Positions 1 to 8,035 of a DNA stretch of 64,000 nt are shown here, piece by piece (positions within the stretch are counted from its first letter, which is position 1; each line of letters opens with the position of its first letter). Source of the stretch: Halomarina halobia. Lineage in GTDB: Archaea > Halobacteriota > Halobacteria > Halobacteriales > Haloarculaceae. Both the position numbers and the translations under genes were made by a program. The stretch lies in contig NZ_CP119992.1 of NCBI RefSeq assembly GCF_029338575.1, positions 2,852,001 to 2,916,000 on the forward strand, read 5' to 3'. Under the pieces are notes generated by a model. It had not been told where the DNA came from. It searched no databases and was given only the letters and a program-made list of their open reading frames with translations.

Positions 1-1186
1 GAAGGATGTGGCTGTTGGGGCCGAGGTCCGTCGCGCCCTGCACGTTCGAGTGGCCGCGCATGACCTGCATCCCGCCGCCGGCGCGGGCGATCCCGCCGGT
101 CGCCAGCCCGGTGAGCGCGTACGAGCGGATGTTCTGGGTCCCGTTGTTGTGCTGGGTGCCGCCCATCGCCCACTCGATCTGGACGTTCGGCTTGTTCTCG
201 ATGATCAGGTCGCCGATCGTCCTGATGTCCGCCTCGTCGATCCAGGTGATGTCGGCGACCGTCTCCAGGTCGTACTCGTCGAGTTCGGCCTCGACGTCCG
301 GCCACCCGATCACCCGCTCGGTGAGCATCTGCCGGTCGAGTTCGCCCTGTTCGCGCAGGTAGCGCAGCAGCCCCATCATCAGGGCGACGTCGGTTCCGGG
401 TCGGATGCGGAAGAAGTGGTCCGCGTGCGCCGAGGTCTTGGTGTACCGGGCGTCGACGGAGACGATCGTTCCGCCGCGGCGCTGGCCCTCGAGGATGTGT
501 TGCATCGCGATCGGGTGGGCCTCGGCGGGGTTCTGCCCGATGATGAGGTCGAGGTCGAAGTGCCGGTAGTCGTTCATCGGGTTGGTCATCGCCCCGTAGC
601 CCCAGGTGTTGGCCAGTCCGGAGACGGTCGTCGAGTGGCAGATACGCGCCTGGTGGTCGACGTTCGTCGTCCCCCAGAAGGCGGCGAGCTTGCGGAACGC
701 GTAGGCCTCCTCGTTGCAGTGGTGGGCGCTCCCGAGCCACATCACGCTGTCCGGGCCGTACTCCTCGCGGATGCGCCCGAATTCGTCGCCGATCTGCTTC
801 CACGCCTCGTTCCACGAGATCTTCCGCCACTCGCCGCCCTCGAGGCGCATCGGGTGCTTCAGTCGCTTCTCCGAGTGCTCGCTCTCGTAGATCGCTGCGC
901 CCTTGGAGCAGAGCGACCCGTTGTTGATCGGGTTCTCGAACCACGGCTCCTGTCCGACGAACGCGTTCCCCTTCCGCTCGCCCTTGAAGCCGCAGCCGAC
1001 GGCGCAGAAGTTACAGACCGTCTTGACGAGCTCCGCGTCGTCGTCCGTCGCGTCGACGCCGTCGTCGCCGTCCTGTGCGAGCGCCTGCCCCGCCGCTCCC
1101 CCGCCGAGGGCGAGCGCACCCGCGAGCGCGCTCGCCTTCATGAACGACCGGCGGTCGAGGTCGAGCGAAACCGGTTCGGCGCTCAT
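1..1186 (-). CDS. Formate dehydrogenase alpha subunit-like molybdopterin oxidoreductase, Tat-exported (C-terminus cut by window edge)
   Basis: About 395 N-terminal residues are visible; the rest lies beyond the left edge. A twin-arginine signal (RR at residues 12-13 followed by SFMK and a hydrophobic stretch) predicts export by Tat. Cys58, Cys61, Cys65 and Cys93 form the N-terminal 4Fe-4S motif of the DMSO-reductase superfamily. A motif around ARICHS places Cys183 where FdnG-type formate dehydrogenases carry selenocysteine or cysteine as Mo/W ligand; the codon is TGC, so no selenocysteine. The following SGLANTWGYGAMTN is also formate-dehydrogenase-like. The family oxidises formate to CO2. It is divergent from an iron-sulfur protein and a TorD-like chaperone that probably serve it. 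The ATG was chosen because the Tat signal follows directly. Confidence 0.88.
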   Translation of the reverse strand, partial: MSAEPVSLDLDRRSFMKASALAGALALGGGAAGQALAQDGDDGVDATDDDAELVKTVCNFCAVGCGFKGERKGNAFVGQEPWFENPINNGSLCSKGAAIYESEHSEKRLKHPMRLEGGEWRKISWNEAWKQIGDEFGRIREEYGPDSVMWLGSAHHCNEEAYAFRKLAAFWGTTNVDHQARICHSTTVSGLANTWGYGAMTNPMNDYRHFDLDLIIGQNPAEAHPIAMQHILEGQRRGGTIVSVDARYTKTSAHADHFFRIRPGTDVALMMGLLRYLREQGELDRQMLTERVIGWPDVEAELDEYDLETVADITWIDEADIRTIGDLIIENKPNVQIEWAMGGTQHNNGTQNIRSYALTGLATGGIARAGGGMQVMRGHSNVQGATDLGPNSHIL

Positions 1187-1260
1187 ATGTCAACCCTCAC
1201 AACCATGCTAATTCCTATCACCGACCGACGGGTCACGTTTTCATAAACGTTGTTCTCGAT

Positions 1261-1276
1261 ATCCTATTAGTAGGAT
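1261..1276. promoter_or_regulatory. 16-bp palindrome in the divergent fdh/HdrA-like promoter region
   Basis: Perfect inverted repeat, ATCCTA-TTAG-TAGGAT, in the 171-bp spacer between the two divergent start codons. Its AT-rich surroundings fit a promoter. It could be an operator for a dimeric regulator of either gene; no regulator is identified. Confidence 0.4.
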
Positions 1277-1357
1277 CAAAACACAGAGGAAATAACAGTA
1301 TGTCGGTTGTCACCGGGTCGCAACTCATTTGGCGATCCGACTCCCGTTGACGGACGG

Positions 1358-3475
1358 ATGAACGTCGGAGCCTTCGTCTGTTCGTGTGCGGGCACGTGCG
1401 ACATCGACCTCGAGGCGGCCCGCGAGGGGGTCACCGGGGTCGACGTGGTCGCGAGTTCGCGGCTGCTGTGCCGGGACGGCCGCCCGGCGATGCGGTCGGT
1501 CATCGAGGAGTACGACCTCGATCAGCTCATCGTCACCACGCCGGAGCCGAGTTGCCAGGGCCGCATCCGCGAACTCGCCGAGGAGTCGGGCCTCCACCCG
1601 GAGGCGACCGCCTTCGTCGATCACCGGGAGGGTGCCGGATGGGTGCACGACCGGGCCGCCGCGACGGAGAAGACCGCTCGGCTCCTCAACGCTCGACGCG
1701 CCGGTCTCGCGGAGGAGGCGACGACGCGCTCGGTCTCCCGGGAGGCGGGCGAGCGCGTCGCGGTCGTCGGGGACGCGGCGGCGGCCGCCGCGCTCGCGTC
1801 GGACGCCGACGTGACGCTGATCGCCGACGGCGGCGAGTTCGCGGACGCCGACGTCGACCTCGACGACGTGACCGTCGAGCGCGGTCGGGTCGTCGCCGTC
1901 GAGGGGGAGTTCGGCGCGTTCGAGGTGCACCTGCGCGCGCGGGTGACCGAGGAGTGCATCTCCTGCATGAAGTGCGTCCGCGAGGGACCGGACGGGTCGG
2001 TGACCGCCCGGCCCGTCGACATCGCCCCCGACGCCCCGGGGGGCGAGTGGGCGACCCGCTGTCCGACCGACGCCATCGACCTCGACGGCGTCGAGCGCAC
2101 CCTCGAGTTCGATCAGGTCGTCTACCCCGGCGGGCCGGCGATGTCGGTCGCCGGCCGCCTCGGCTACTACGCCGGCCCCGTGGACGCCGGGACGGTCGCC
2201 GCCGTCGAGTCGCTGCTCGGGGGGGTCGAGAAACCGCAGTACCTCGACCTCGAGATGGACGTCTGCGCCGCCGGCGCGTCGAGCCAGGAGGGGTGCACCG
2301 CCTGCACGGACGCCTGTCCCCACGACGCCGTCGGCCGCCCGACGCCCGACTCGGTCTCGTTCGATCCGGTGGCCTGCGAGGGCTGTGGCGCGTGCACGAG
2401 CGCCTGCCCGACCGGCGCGACGCGGCTCCGCGAGCCGTCGAACCGTCGGCTCGCCCGCGAGGTCGAGGCGCTGCTCGACCCCGGCGAGGAGGACGGCGGC
2501 TGGCTGTCGTCGCTCTCCCGCGGGCGCGAGGCGGGCATCGAGACGCCGGTGATCGCGTTCGTCTGCTCGGAACGGGCCGCGCGCACCCTCCGGGAGTACG
2601 GCCGCCGCGCCGCCCGCGAGGGCCTGTGCTACCCGCCGCTGCTCCCCGTGTCGGTCCCCTGCGCCGACACCGTCGGGGAGGCGCACGTCCTCCACGCGCT
2701 CGCGGCCGGGGCGGACGGCGTCGCGCTCGTCGGCTGCGGCGAGTCGTGTCTCCACTCCGGCCCCGACCCGAAGGCGGCGCTCGTCGAGCGCCTCAATCGG
2801 GCGACGGGGGACCTGGGACTGGGCGAGCGCGTCACCTTCCTCGCGCCCGATCCCGACGACTTCGACGGGTTCGCGGAGGCCGCGACCGCGTTCGTCGAGG
2901 GGCTCGACGCCTCGCCCGTTCCGGCGGGCGAGCACGAGGCGACCGGCGGGTCGGACCGCGCCGCGGTCCGACCCGCGTTCGACACGCACGACTGGGCGCT
3001 CGAGAGCGTCCGCGCCGTCCTCGACCGCGTCGACCCCGAGCGGACGGTGATCCGGGGTCTGGAGTCGTTCGGCCGCATGACGGTGAGCGACGACTGCACG
3101 TTCACGCCCACCTGCTCCAACCTCTGTCCGGCCGACGCCATCCGGCGCACCGAGACGGCCCTCGAGTTCGACCACGAGCGGTGCGTGAACTGCGGGCTCT
3201 GCGAGGAGGGCTGCATCGAGGACGCCATCTCGATGGAACCGGGACTCGACCTCGACCTGCTCCCGGAGCGGCGCGACGGCGACCCGTGGGCGACGGTCGC
3301 CGAGGGCGAACTACTGGAGTGTCGCCGCTGTGGCGCGCCGTTCGCGAGCGCCGCCAGCGCGGCGAAGATAGAGGAACAGGTCGGCGACCTCGTGACCGGC
3401 GTCGCGCCCGACGCCGAGGGGAGCATCTTCGAGTACTGCGGCGACTGCCGCGCCGCGCTCGTGTTCGACTGGTAA
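1358..3475 (+). CDS. Multi-[4Fe-4S] HdrA/MvhD-like iron-sulfur electron-transfer protein
   Basis: 705 residues. The N-terminus (Cys8, Cys10, Cys14) resembles the start of HdrA-type heterodisulfide reductase subunits. Ferredoxin motifs begin at Cys200 (CxxCxxC), Cys313, Cys340, Cys580 and Cys609, so about five clusters are likely. A segment from about residue 397 (VIAFVCSERAA, then VPCADT and GCGESC) resembles the MvhD/FlpD 'hydrogenase iron-sulfur subunit' domain. A final CxxC pair sits near the C-terminus. No HdrA flavin-binding domain is evident. The role is probably to carry electrons between the divergent formate dehydrogenase-like enzyme and a soluble or membrane partner. ATG at 1358 was preferred over an in-frame TTG 51 nt upstream because the conserved domain begins at once. 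The TorD-like gene starts 2 nt after its stop. Confidence 0.8.
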   Translation: MNVGAFVCSCAGTCDIDLEAAREGVTGVDVVASSRLLCRDGRPAMRSVIEEYDLDQLIVTTPEPSCQGRIRELAEESGLHPEATAFVDHREGAGWVHDRAAATEKTARLLNARRAGLAEEATTRSVSREAGERVAVVGDAAAAAALASDADVTLIADGGEFADADVDLDDVTVERGRVVAVEGEFGAFEVHLRARVTEECISCMKCVREGPDGSVTARPVDIAPDAPGGEWATRCPTDAIDLDGVERTLEFDQVVYPGGPAMSVAGRLGYYAGPVDAGTVAAVESLLGGVEKPQYLDLEMDVCAAGASSQEGCTACTDACPHDAVGRPTPDSVSFDPVACEGCGACTSACPTGATRLREPSNRRLAREVEALLDPGEEDGGWLSSLSRGREAGIETPVIAFVCSERAARTLREYGRRAAREGLCYPPLLPVSVPCADTVGEAHVLHALAAGADGVALVGCGESCLHSGPDPKAALVERLNRATGDLGLGERVTFLAPDPDDFDGFAEAATAFVEGLDASPVPAGEHEATGGSDRAAVRPAFDTHDWALESVRAVLDRVDPERTVIRGLESFGRMTVSDDCTFTPTCSNLCPADAIRRTETALEFDHERCVNCGLCEEGCIEDAISMEPGLDLDLLPERRDGDPWATVAEGELLECRRCGAPFASAASAAKIEEQVGDLVTGVAPDAEGSIFEYCGDCRAALVFDW

Positions 3476-3477
3476 TC

Positions 3478-4110
3478 ATGAACGACGACGTCATCTACGA
3501 CGCGCGCATCGAACTGATCGACTTCCTCGTCGAGGTGTTCTGGGACGTCCCGACCGAGGAATTCCTGGGGACGCTCCTCGCTGGCGAGATCAGAACGCCC
3601 GAGGAGTCCGTAAACGAGGGGCTCGACCGGGGGTTCGAGCACCTCCGGGCGTTCGTCGCGGCGAACGAGGGGGCGGACCCCGACGCCGTTCGCGAGCGCG
3701 TCCGCGCGGAGTACAGCCGCGCGTTCGTCGGACCGCGCCCGCCGGTGCTCCCCCACGAGTCCTACTACCGCGAGGATTCGGACTTCCTCGGGTCGGGGCT
3801 CGCGGCGGTGGAGTCGAGCTACGCCGCCGCCGGGTGGTCGCCCCCCGAGGACTACCCCGAGGAGAGCGACTTCGTCGCGGTCGAACTCGCCTTCCTCCGG
3901 GCGCTCGTGGACCGACAGCGCCGCGGCGACGGGGACGCCTTCGGCTACGAGCGCGTGTTCCTGGAAGAGCACCTCGGGCGGTGGGTCGGGGCATTCGCCG
4001 CCGACCTCCGCGAGGAGACGGACTGCGACCTCTTTCTCGCCGCGGGGGAGATCCTCGAGGGGCTCGTCGAGTTCGAGGACGAGATCGTCTCCCAGCAGGT
4101 CAGGTCGTAG
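3478..4110 (+). CDS. TorD/DmsD-family molybdoenzyme maturation chaperone
   Basis: 210 residues, an acidic, mostly helical protein of the size usual for TorD chaperones. The central stretch RAEYSRAFVGPRPPVLPHES matches the family pattern (Y/F-x-R-x-F-x-G followed by P-x-x-P-x-E/S). Such chaperones bind the Tat signal of a molybdoenzyme and help insert the cofactor before export. The only candidate client in view is the divergent Tat-signal formate dehydrogenase-like protein. The start lies 2 nt after the iron-sulfur gene, so the two are probably co-transcribed and translationally coupled. Confidence 0.82.
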   Translation: MNDDVIYDARIELIDFLVEVFWDVPTEEFLGTLLAGEIRTPEESVNEGLDRGFEHLRAFVAANEGADPDAVRERVRAEYSRAFVGPRPPVLPHESYYREDSDFLGSGLAAVESSYAAAGWSPPEDYPEESDFVAVELAFLRALVDRQRRGDGDAFGYERVFLEEHLGRWVGAFAADLREETDCDLFLAAGEILEGLVEFEDEIVSQQVRS

Positions 4111-4132
4111 TTCGCCGGCCGGTTCCGCCTCC

Positions 4133-4294
4133 CTACTCGTCGTCGTCCTCGGCTTCGGCCTCGTCCCCGTCCGACTCGGGATCGACGCAGCCGCAGTTCA
4201 CCTCGTGGGGCCCGACGTTGTGGTCCCAGATCCCCTGTCCCCTGTACGAGTTCGCGCCGAGGGTCGGTCGCCACCCGCTGTCGCCGTGTGTCAT
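4133..4294 (-). CDS. Small conserved-looking protein, 53 residues, function unknown
   Basis: Short acidic protein with an aromatic/Gly-rich N-terminal half (GWRP, NSYRGQGIWDHNVGPHE), a CGC pair at Cys34 and Cys36, and an acidic tail rich in Asp and Glu. I do not recognise the family. Support for a real gene: a TATA-like box is centred about 28 nt upstream of the ATG, the spacing of a leaderless haloarchaeal transcript, and the reading frame is open with halophile-like acidic composition. The two close cysteines could bind metal, but that is a guess. It is convergent with the TorD-like gene. Confidence 0.6.
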   Translation of the reverse strand: MTHGDSGWRPTLGANSYRGQGIWDHNVGPHEVNCGCVDPESDGDEAEAEDDDE

Positions 4295-4318
4295 AGCGTG
4301 GCAGTCGACCGGCGTGCG

Positions 4319-4325
4319 CTTATAC
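4319..4325 (-). promoter_or_regulatory. TATA box of the 53-residue gene
   Basis: GTATAAG on the minus strand, flanked by an A-run, centred about 28 nt before the ATG. This predicts transcription starting at or next to the start codon. Confidence 0.5.
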
Positions 4326-4355
4326 TTTTTCCCGCCCGCGGCGCCCCGGGCGAAA

Positions 4356-4670
4356 TCACGCCTCGCCCCCCTCGAGGAAGACCGACGCGAACAGGTCGAC
4401 GTAGAGGCCGAGGAGCACCGCGGGGTCGAGTCCCACCTCCTCGGCGCGCTCCTCGAGGAGCGCCCGGAGTTCGGGCGACGGGTCGTAGGCGACCGTCCCG
4501 TCCGCGACGTCGAACTCGACCTCCGTCGCGCCGGAGACGAGGTACTCTACCTCCAGAAGCGCCTGCTCGGCCTTCACCTCGAACGCCTCCTCGGGGGCCA
4601 CGTGCCGACGGTCGCCCCACTCGGCCGCGGCCGCGCGGAACCGCTCGCTCGGCTCGAACGAGAGGGTCAC
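4356..4670 (-). CDS. Conserved haloarchaeal hypothetical protein (104 aa)
   Basis: Acidic soluble protein with no signal, membrane segment or cysteines. A central beta-like stretch (ALLEVEYLVSGATEVEFDVADGT) is followed by helices and a C-terminal LLGLYVDLFASVFLEGG. I do not recognise the family. The start is uncertain: there is no in-frame ATG, and GTG codons occur at 4706 and 4670; I chose 4670. It lies downstream of a small membrane protein gene on the same strand. Confidence 0.6.
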   Translation of the reverse strand: MTLSFEPSERFRAAAAEWGDRRHVAPEEAFEVKAEQALLEVEYLVSGATEVEFDVADGTVAYDPSPELRALLEERAEEVGLDPAVLLGLYVDLFASVFLEGGEA

Positions 4671-4746
4671 GGCGGCCTCCGGTCGTCCCACGCCGCGTCG
4701 GCGCACCGTCTCGACGCCCGCCGCGGGCGGTGTCGACGCGCCGGCA

Positions 4747-5016
4747 TCACCGCGGCGGGAACTCCTCGGGTCCGGACCCGGACTCGGTCGCCTCGCCGTA
4801 GAGCGAGAGGAACAGGAAGGCGACGACGAGCAACACGAGCAGGCCGACGACGCCCGAGACGACCGGGTGACCGACGTACCCGCCGCCGAGTTGGGCGATC
4901 GGGTCCATGCGGTTCCAGACGTTCAGTACCGTCAGCCCGAGCCACGCGATGACCAGGAGGACGGCGAAGGGCACGATACGCAACCCGTTGTCGGTGAGCG
5001 CGGTTCTGATGCTCAT
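4747..5016 (-). CDS. Small two-helix membrane protein, hypothetical
   Basis: 89 residues with two clear hydrophobic segments, roughly residues 14-33 (IVPFAVLLVIAWLGLTVLNV) and 49-71 (PVVSGVVGLLVLLVVAFLFL), joined by a short loop, and a polar proline/glutamate-rich tail. No enzymatic motif is visible. ATG at 5016 was chosen over a GTG three codons upstream. The topology suggests a small integral membrane protein; function unknown. Confidence 0.62.
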   Translation of the reverse strand: MSIRTALTDNGLRIVPFAVLLVIAWLGLTVLNVWNRMDPIAQLGGGYVGHPVVSGVVGLLVLLVVAFLFLSLYGEATESGSGPEEFPPR

Positions 5017-5056
5017 TGCTATCACACGTCGGGACGACGGGTGCCGTCGGTAAAAA

Positions 5057-5776
5057 TTATTCCGCCAGCTCCCACCCGGCCTCCTCGGCGGCCGTCGGAA
5101 GCGGGACGAACTCCCACCCGGCGGTCGTCGCGACGGACTCCTCGGACGGCAGGCCGACGAGGACCATCCGCTCCGCGTAGAACATGGAGGACGGATCGAC
5201 GGCGGCGAGGCGCTCGGCCGCGTCGGTCCCCGTGCCGTTGAAGAAGTCCGCGTCGACGCCGTGGGTGCGCTGGAACGTGTTGATGACGTGCGCGGGGACG
5301 TCGCCGACGATGCCGACGTAGTCGCTCCACGTCTCCGCGTCGGCGACCGCCAGGCGCGGCTCGGCGAGCCGTCGGAGCGCCTCGTACGTGAACGCGAGCG
5401 TCATCCCGACGGGATCGCCGCTCCCGCCGTGGCCCGCCCACCCCGACCGCTCGTCGTCGGCCGACCGCTCGCGCTCCGCCGTCCGCTCGGCCGTCGCCCC
5501 GCCCGCGCCCCCGCGCTCGACGGGGACGCCGACGGGCCGGTCGTCGTTCGACCGGGGGACGCGAGGGACCGGCCCGTCGCCCCCGACTTCGTTCTCGGGG
5601 TCGCCGCGATCGCGTCCCCCCTCGCCGGTTTCGGTCGCCTCCGGAGACGCGGCGGCGTCCGGCTCGTCCGCCGGATCGCCCTCCCCGCGCCAGAACCAGT
5701 CGCCCCGGTTGCGCTCGTCGCGCTCGTCGCGGTCGTCGTCGGTGTCGAGGTCGTCGAGGTCGAATCTGTCGGTCAT
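5057..5776 (-). CDS. Conserved haloarchaeal protein with disordered acidic N-terminal half
   Basis: 239 residues. The first 120 or so are low-complexity and rich in Asp, Glu, Arg and Gly. The globular part starts near DPVGMTLAFTYEALRRL and contains LPSEESVATTAGWEF. It resembles a conserved haloarchaeal DUF family that I cannot assign to a function. The ATG overlaps the stop of the aldehyde ferredoxin oxidoreductase homologue by 4 nt (ATGA), so translation is probably coupled. That hints at a shared pathway, which remains inference. Confidence 0.75.
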   Translation of the reverse strand: MTDRFDLDDLDTDDDRDERDERNRGDWFWRGEGDPADEPDAAASPEATETGEGGRDRGDPENEVGGDGPVPRVPRSNDDRPVGVPVERGGAGGATAERTAERERSADDERSGWAGHGGSGDPVGMTLAFTYEALRRLAEPRLAVADAETWSDYVGIVGDVPAHVINTFQRTHGVDADFFNGTGTDAAERLAAVDPSSMFYAERMVLVGLPSEESVATTAGWEFVPLPTAAEEAGWELAE

Positions 5777-7542
5777 GGGTCAGTCAGCGGGTCGTCGAGC
5801 GGCGTCGCGTCGTCCGCCGTCTCGAGGAGGTCGAGGCGGGCGAGCGTCGCCCGCGTCGGCAGGCCGTTCTCGCCCCAGCCGCGCGCCGCGTAGTAGGCGT
5901 CGAGGAGGTGCTCGAACGCCGCCGGGTCGATGGCCCGCGCCTCGTCGCCGTCGAGGGGCTCCCGGAGCGGTTCGGGCAGCCGGTCGTCCGCCCGGTCGAA
6001 CCCCTCCCTGGCGTTGAACAGGCGCGCGAGGTTCCAGACGCGCTCGCCGAGGCGGGCGAGCTCCTCCCGCGTGTAGTCGAGGCCCACGGCCTCGAGCCAC
6101 TCCGCGCCGAGGTCGTCGAGCGTTTCGGCGACGAAGTCGTCGCCGACGAGGCTCCAGCGGACCGATCGGGCGTCTTGCGCGCTCACGACGGCACGAACGC
6201 GCTCCGCGTCGGTCCACGTCCCCGCCGCGAACGCCTCCTCCTCGATGGGGCGGGCCCGACGGTGGCAGGCCCCACGGTCGCTCGTCGCGTAGGCGAGGGC
6301 CATCGCCGGGGCGACCCGGGGGTCGTAGGCGGGCAGTTCCATCGACTTGACGGTGGGGACGAGGTCGTCGCCACCGTAGGTCGCCACCGCCGCGGCCACC
6401 CCGTCCGCGAGCGCGTCGCCGAGCGGCGTCGACCGGGTCGCGATCTCGCGGACGAGTTCACGGGCCGCCCCGGGGTCGCCGAACGCGAGGTCGCGGTCGA
6501 TCAGCCCCCGCTCGGCCGCGCGGATCGCCCACGCGACTGCGCTGCCGGCGCTGATGACGTCCAGTCCGAGGCGGTCGCAGGTCGCGCCGAGCGCCGCCAC
6601 GGCGTCGACGTCGTCGATGCCGAGGCCCGCCCCGAGGCTCATCGGCGTCGCCCCCCGGGGGACGCTCTCCCCGTCGTCGGTCTCGACGCGGAACCCGCCC
6701 GGAACGCCGCGGTCGGGGTGCTCGCGGCCGACGGCGCGCTCGCGGATCGGCTCGACGCCGATCCCCTCCGCCCCCTCGAAGCGCCCGGTCTGCCAGCCGC
6801 GGGTGGCGAGCGCCCCCACCTCGTTGGCGAAGTCGAGGCTCTCCACCGTCTCGCCCGCCGCCTGCCACCGCCCGACGTCGCTCTCCTCGTAGGCGCGCTC
6901 GTAGCGTTCGCGGAGATCGGCGTGGCCCTCGGGCGGGTCGCCGCGCGCGACGATCGCCTTCAGGCGCTTCGCGCCCATCACCGCGCCCGCGCCGCCGCGG
7001 CCGGCGTGGTGGTCGCCGCCGTCCGTGGCGACGGTGGCGTACGCGACGCGCGATTCCCCCGCCGGGCCGACGCAGGCGACCGCCCCGTCGTAGGCCGTGT
7101 CGGTCGCCTCGACGTCCGCGCCCCCGAGAGCCGCGGCGGATCGGAGTCGCGCGTCGCCGTCCTCGACGACGAGCGTCGTCCGCTCGTCCGCGCGGCCGAC
7201 GACCAGGAGCGCGAGGCAGTCGGACAGCGCCCCGGCCAGCGCGTCCGGGAACGCGCCGCCGCCGTAGGAGTCGAGGAAGGTCCCCGTGAGCGGCGACTTC
7301 GTGACGGCGGCGTAGCGCGACTCCCCGGGGAGGTACCCCGACAGCGGCCCGAGCGCGAACGCGAGCAGGTTGGCCGGACCGAGCGGGTCGGTCCCCGGGG
7401 CGAGTTCCTCATAGAGGTAGCGCGCGCCGAGGCCCTTCCCGCCGAGGAAGCGGCGTCGCCACTCCTCGGGGACGCGCTCGCGCTCGACGGTCCCGCACGT
7501 GAGGTCGACTCGGAGGATCGAATCGCGGTGGCGACCGGTCAT
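5773..7542 (-). CDS. Aldehyde ferredoxin oxidoreductase family protein lacking Fe-S ligand cysteines
   Basis: 589 residues, normal length for the AOR family of tungsten/molybdenum bis-pterin enzymes that oxidise aldehydes with ferredoxin. Family landmarks are clear: GGKGLGARYLYEEL near the N-terminus, SRYAAVTKSPLTGTF, the GDHHAGRGGAGAVMG pterin-contact region, CDRLGLDVISAG, and KSMELPAYDPR. The four cysteines that normally hold the [4Fe-4S] cluster are absent: where CxxCxxxC is expected the sequence reads GVPGGFRV, and the distal cysteine region reads SVRWSLVGDD. Only about five scattered cysteines occur. The enzyme may use a different electron acceptor or have changed function. It starts the two-gene operon with the preceding entry. 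Confidence 0.85.
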   Translation of the reverse strand: MTGRHRDSILRVDLTCGTVERERVPEEWRRRFLGGKGLGARYLYEELAPGTDPLGPANLLAFALGPLSGYLPGESRYAAVTKSPLTGTFLDSYGGGAFPDALAGALSDCLALLVVGRADERTTLVVEDGDARLRSAAALGGADVEATDTAYDGAVACVGPAGESRVAYATVATDGGDHHAGRGGAGAVMGAKRLKAIVARGDPPEGHADLRERYERAYEESDVGRWQAAGETVESLDFANEVGALATRGWQTGRFEGAEGIGVEPIRERAVGREHPDRGVPGGFRVETDDGESVPRGATPMSLGAGLGIDDVDAVAALGATCDRLGLDVISAGSAVAWAIRAAERGLIDRDLAFGDPGAARELVREIATRSTPLGDALADGVAAAVATYGGDDLVPTVKSMELPAYDPRVAPAMALAYATSDRGACHRRARPIEEEAFAAGTWTDAERVRAVVSAQDARSVRWSLVGDDFVAETLDDLGAEWLEAVGLDYTREELARLGERVWNLARLFNAREGFDRADDRLPEPLREPLDGDEARAIDPAAFEHLLDAYYAARGWGENGLPTRATLARLDLLETADDATPLDDPLTDP

Positions 7543-7591
7543 TCGAGTCGGGGTAGGACCGTCGCGGGGAAAAGTGTAGCCGCGTCCGGCA

Positions 7592-7987
7592 TCAGTCCTT
7601 GAACACGTCGCTCATGCGGATGCCGTCCTCGACGATGCGGTAGTTGCGCTCCTGGTCGAGACGGGACGCGAGCTCCTCGTGCTCGTAGAGCTGGGCGATC
7701 AGGTCGGCCTGGAGGTTGCGCCACGCGATGGCGTAGATGGGCGACTGTCCCCACGCCCGGAGCTCGGGGATGAACTCGTCGTACCGCCGCGCGCGCTCCT
7801 CCAGGTGCTCGACAACGTCCATCGCGAACCCTGCCGCCTCCGCGTCGTCGTCGGCCTCCCGGATCGCGCGGTTGACGCGGTCCTCGAGCCCCTCGACCGC
7901 CCGCCGCATGTCCGCGGCCGCGGTGCCGTCGTCGTCGGGGAGCACGTCGATGATCGGCTGCGGGACGCCGAGCGAGATCTCGTCCAT
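7592..7987 (-). CDS. Conserved haloarchaeal hypothetical protein (131 aa)
   Basis: Soluble acidic helical protein. Its N-terminus (ISLGVPQPIIDVLPDDDGT) is followed by long amphipathic helices and a segment SPIYAIAWRNLQADLIAQLY. No catalytic motif or cysteine is visible. I do not recognise the family. It ends 49 nt before the AOR-like gene on the same strand and may belong to that transcript. Confidence 0.68.
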   Translation of the reverse strand: MDEISLGVPQPIIDVLPDDDGTAAADMRRAVEGLEDRVNRAIREADDDAEAAGFAMDVVEHLEERARRYDEFIPELRAWGQSPIYAIAWRNLQADLIAQLYEHEELASRLDQERNYRIVEDGIRMSDVFKD

Positions 7988-8035
7988 GGTGAGCGATGCC
8001 GCGCGGACGGTAAAAAGGCTCCCCGTCGGGGCGAA

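Noticed and set aside
638..640. Possible selenocysteine in the formate dehydrogenase active site
   Set aside because: The codon at this position is TGC on the minus strand, so the enzyme is the cysteine form.
8..1246. Long open frame on the plus strand (412 codons)
   Set aside because: It is the shadow of the minus-strand molybdoenzyme: its translation is Arg/Val/Ala-rich with no domain, while the minus strand has a full FeS site and Tat signal.
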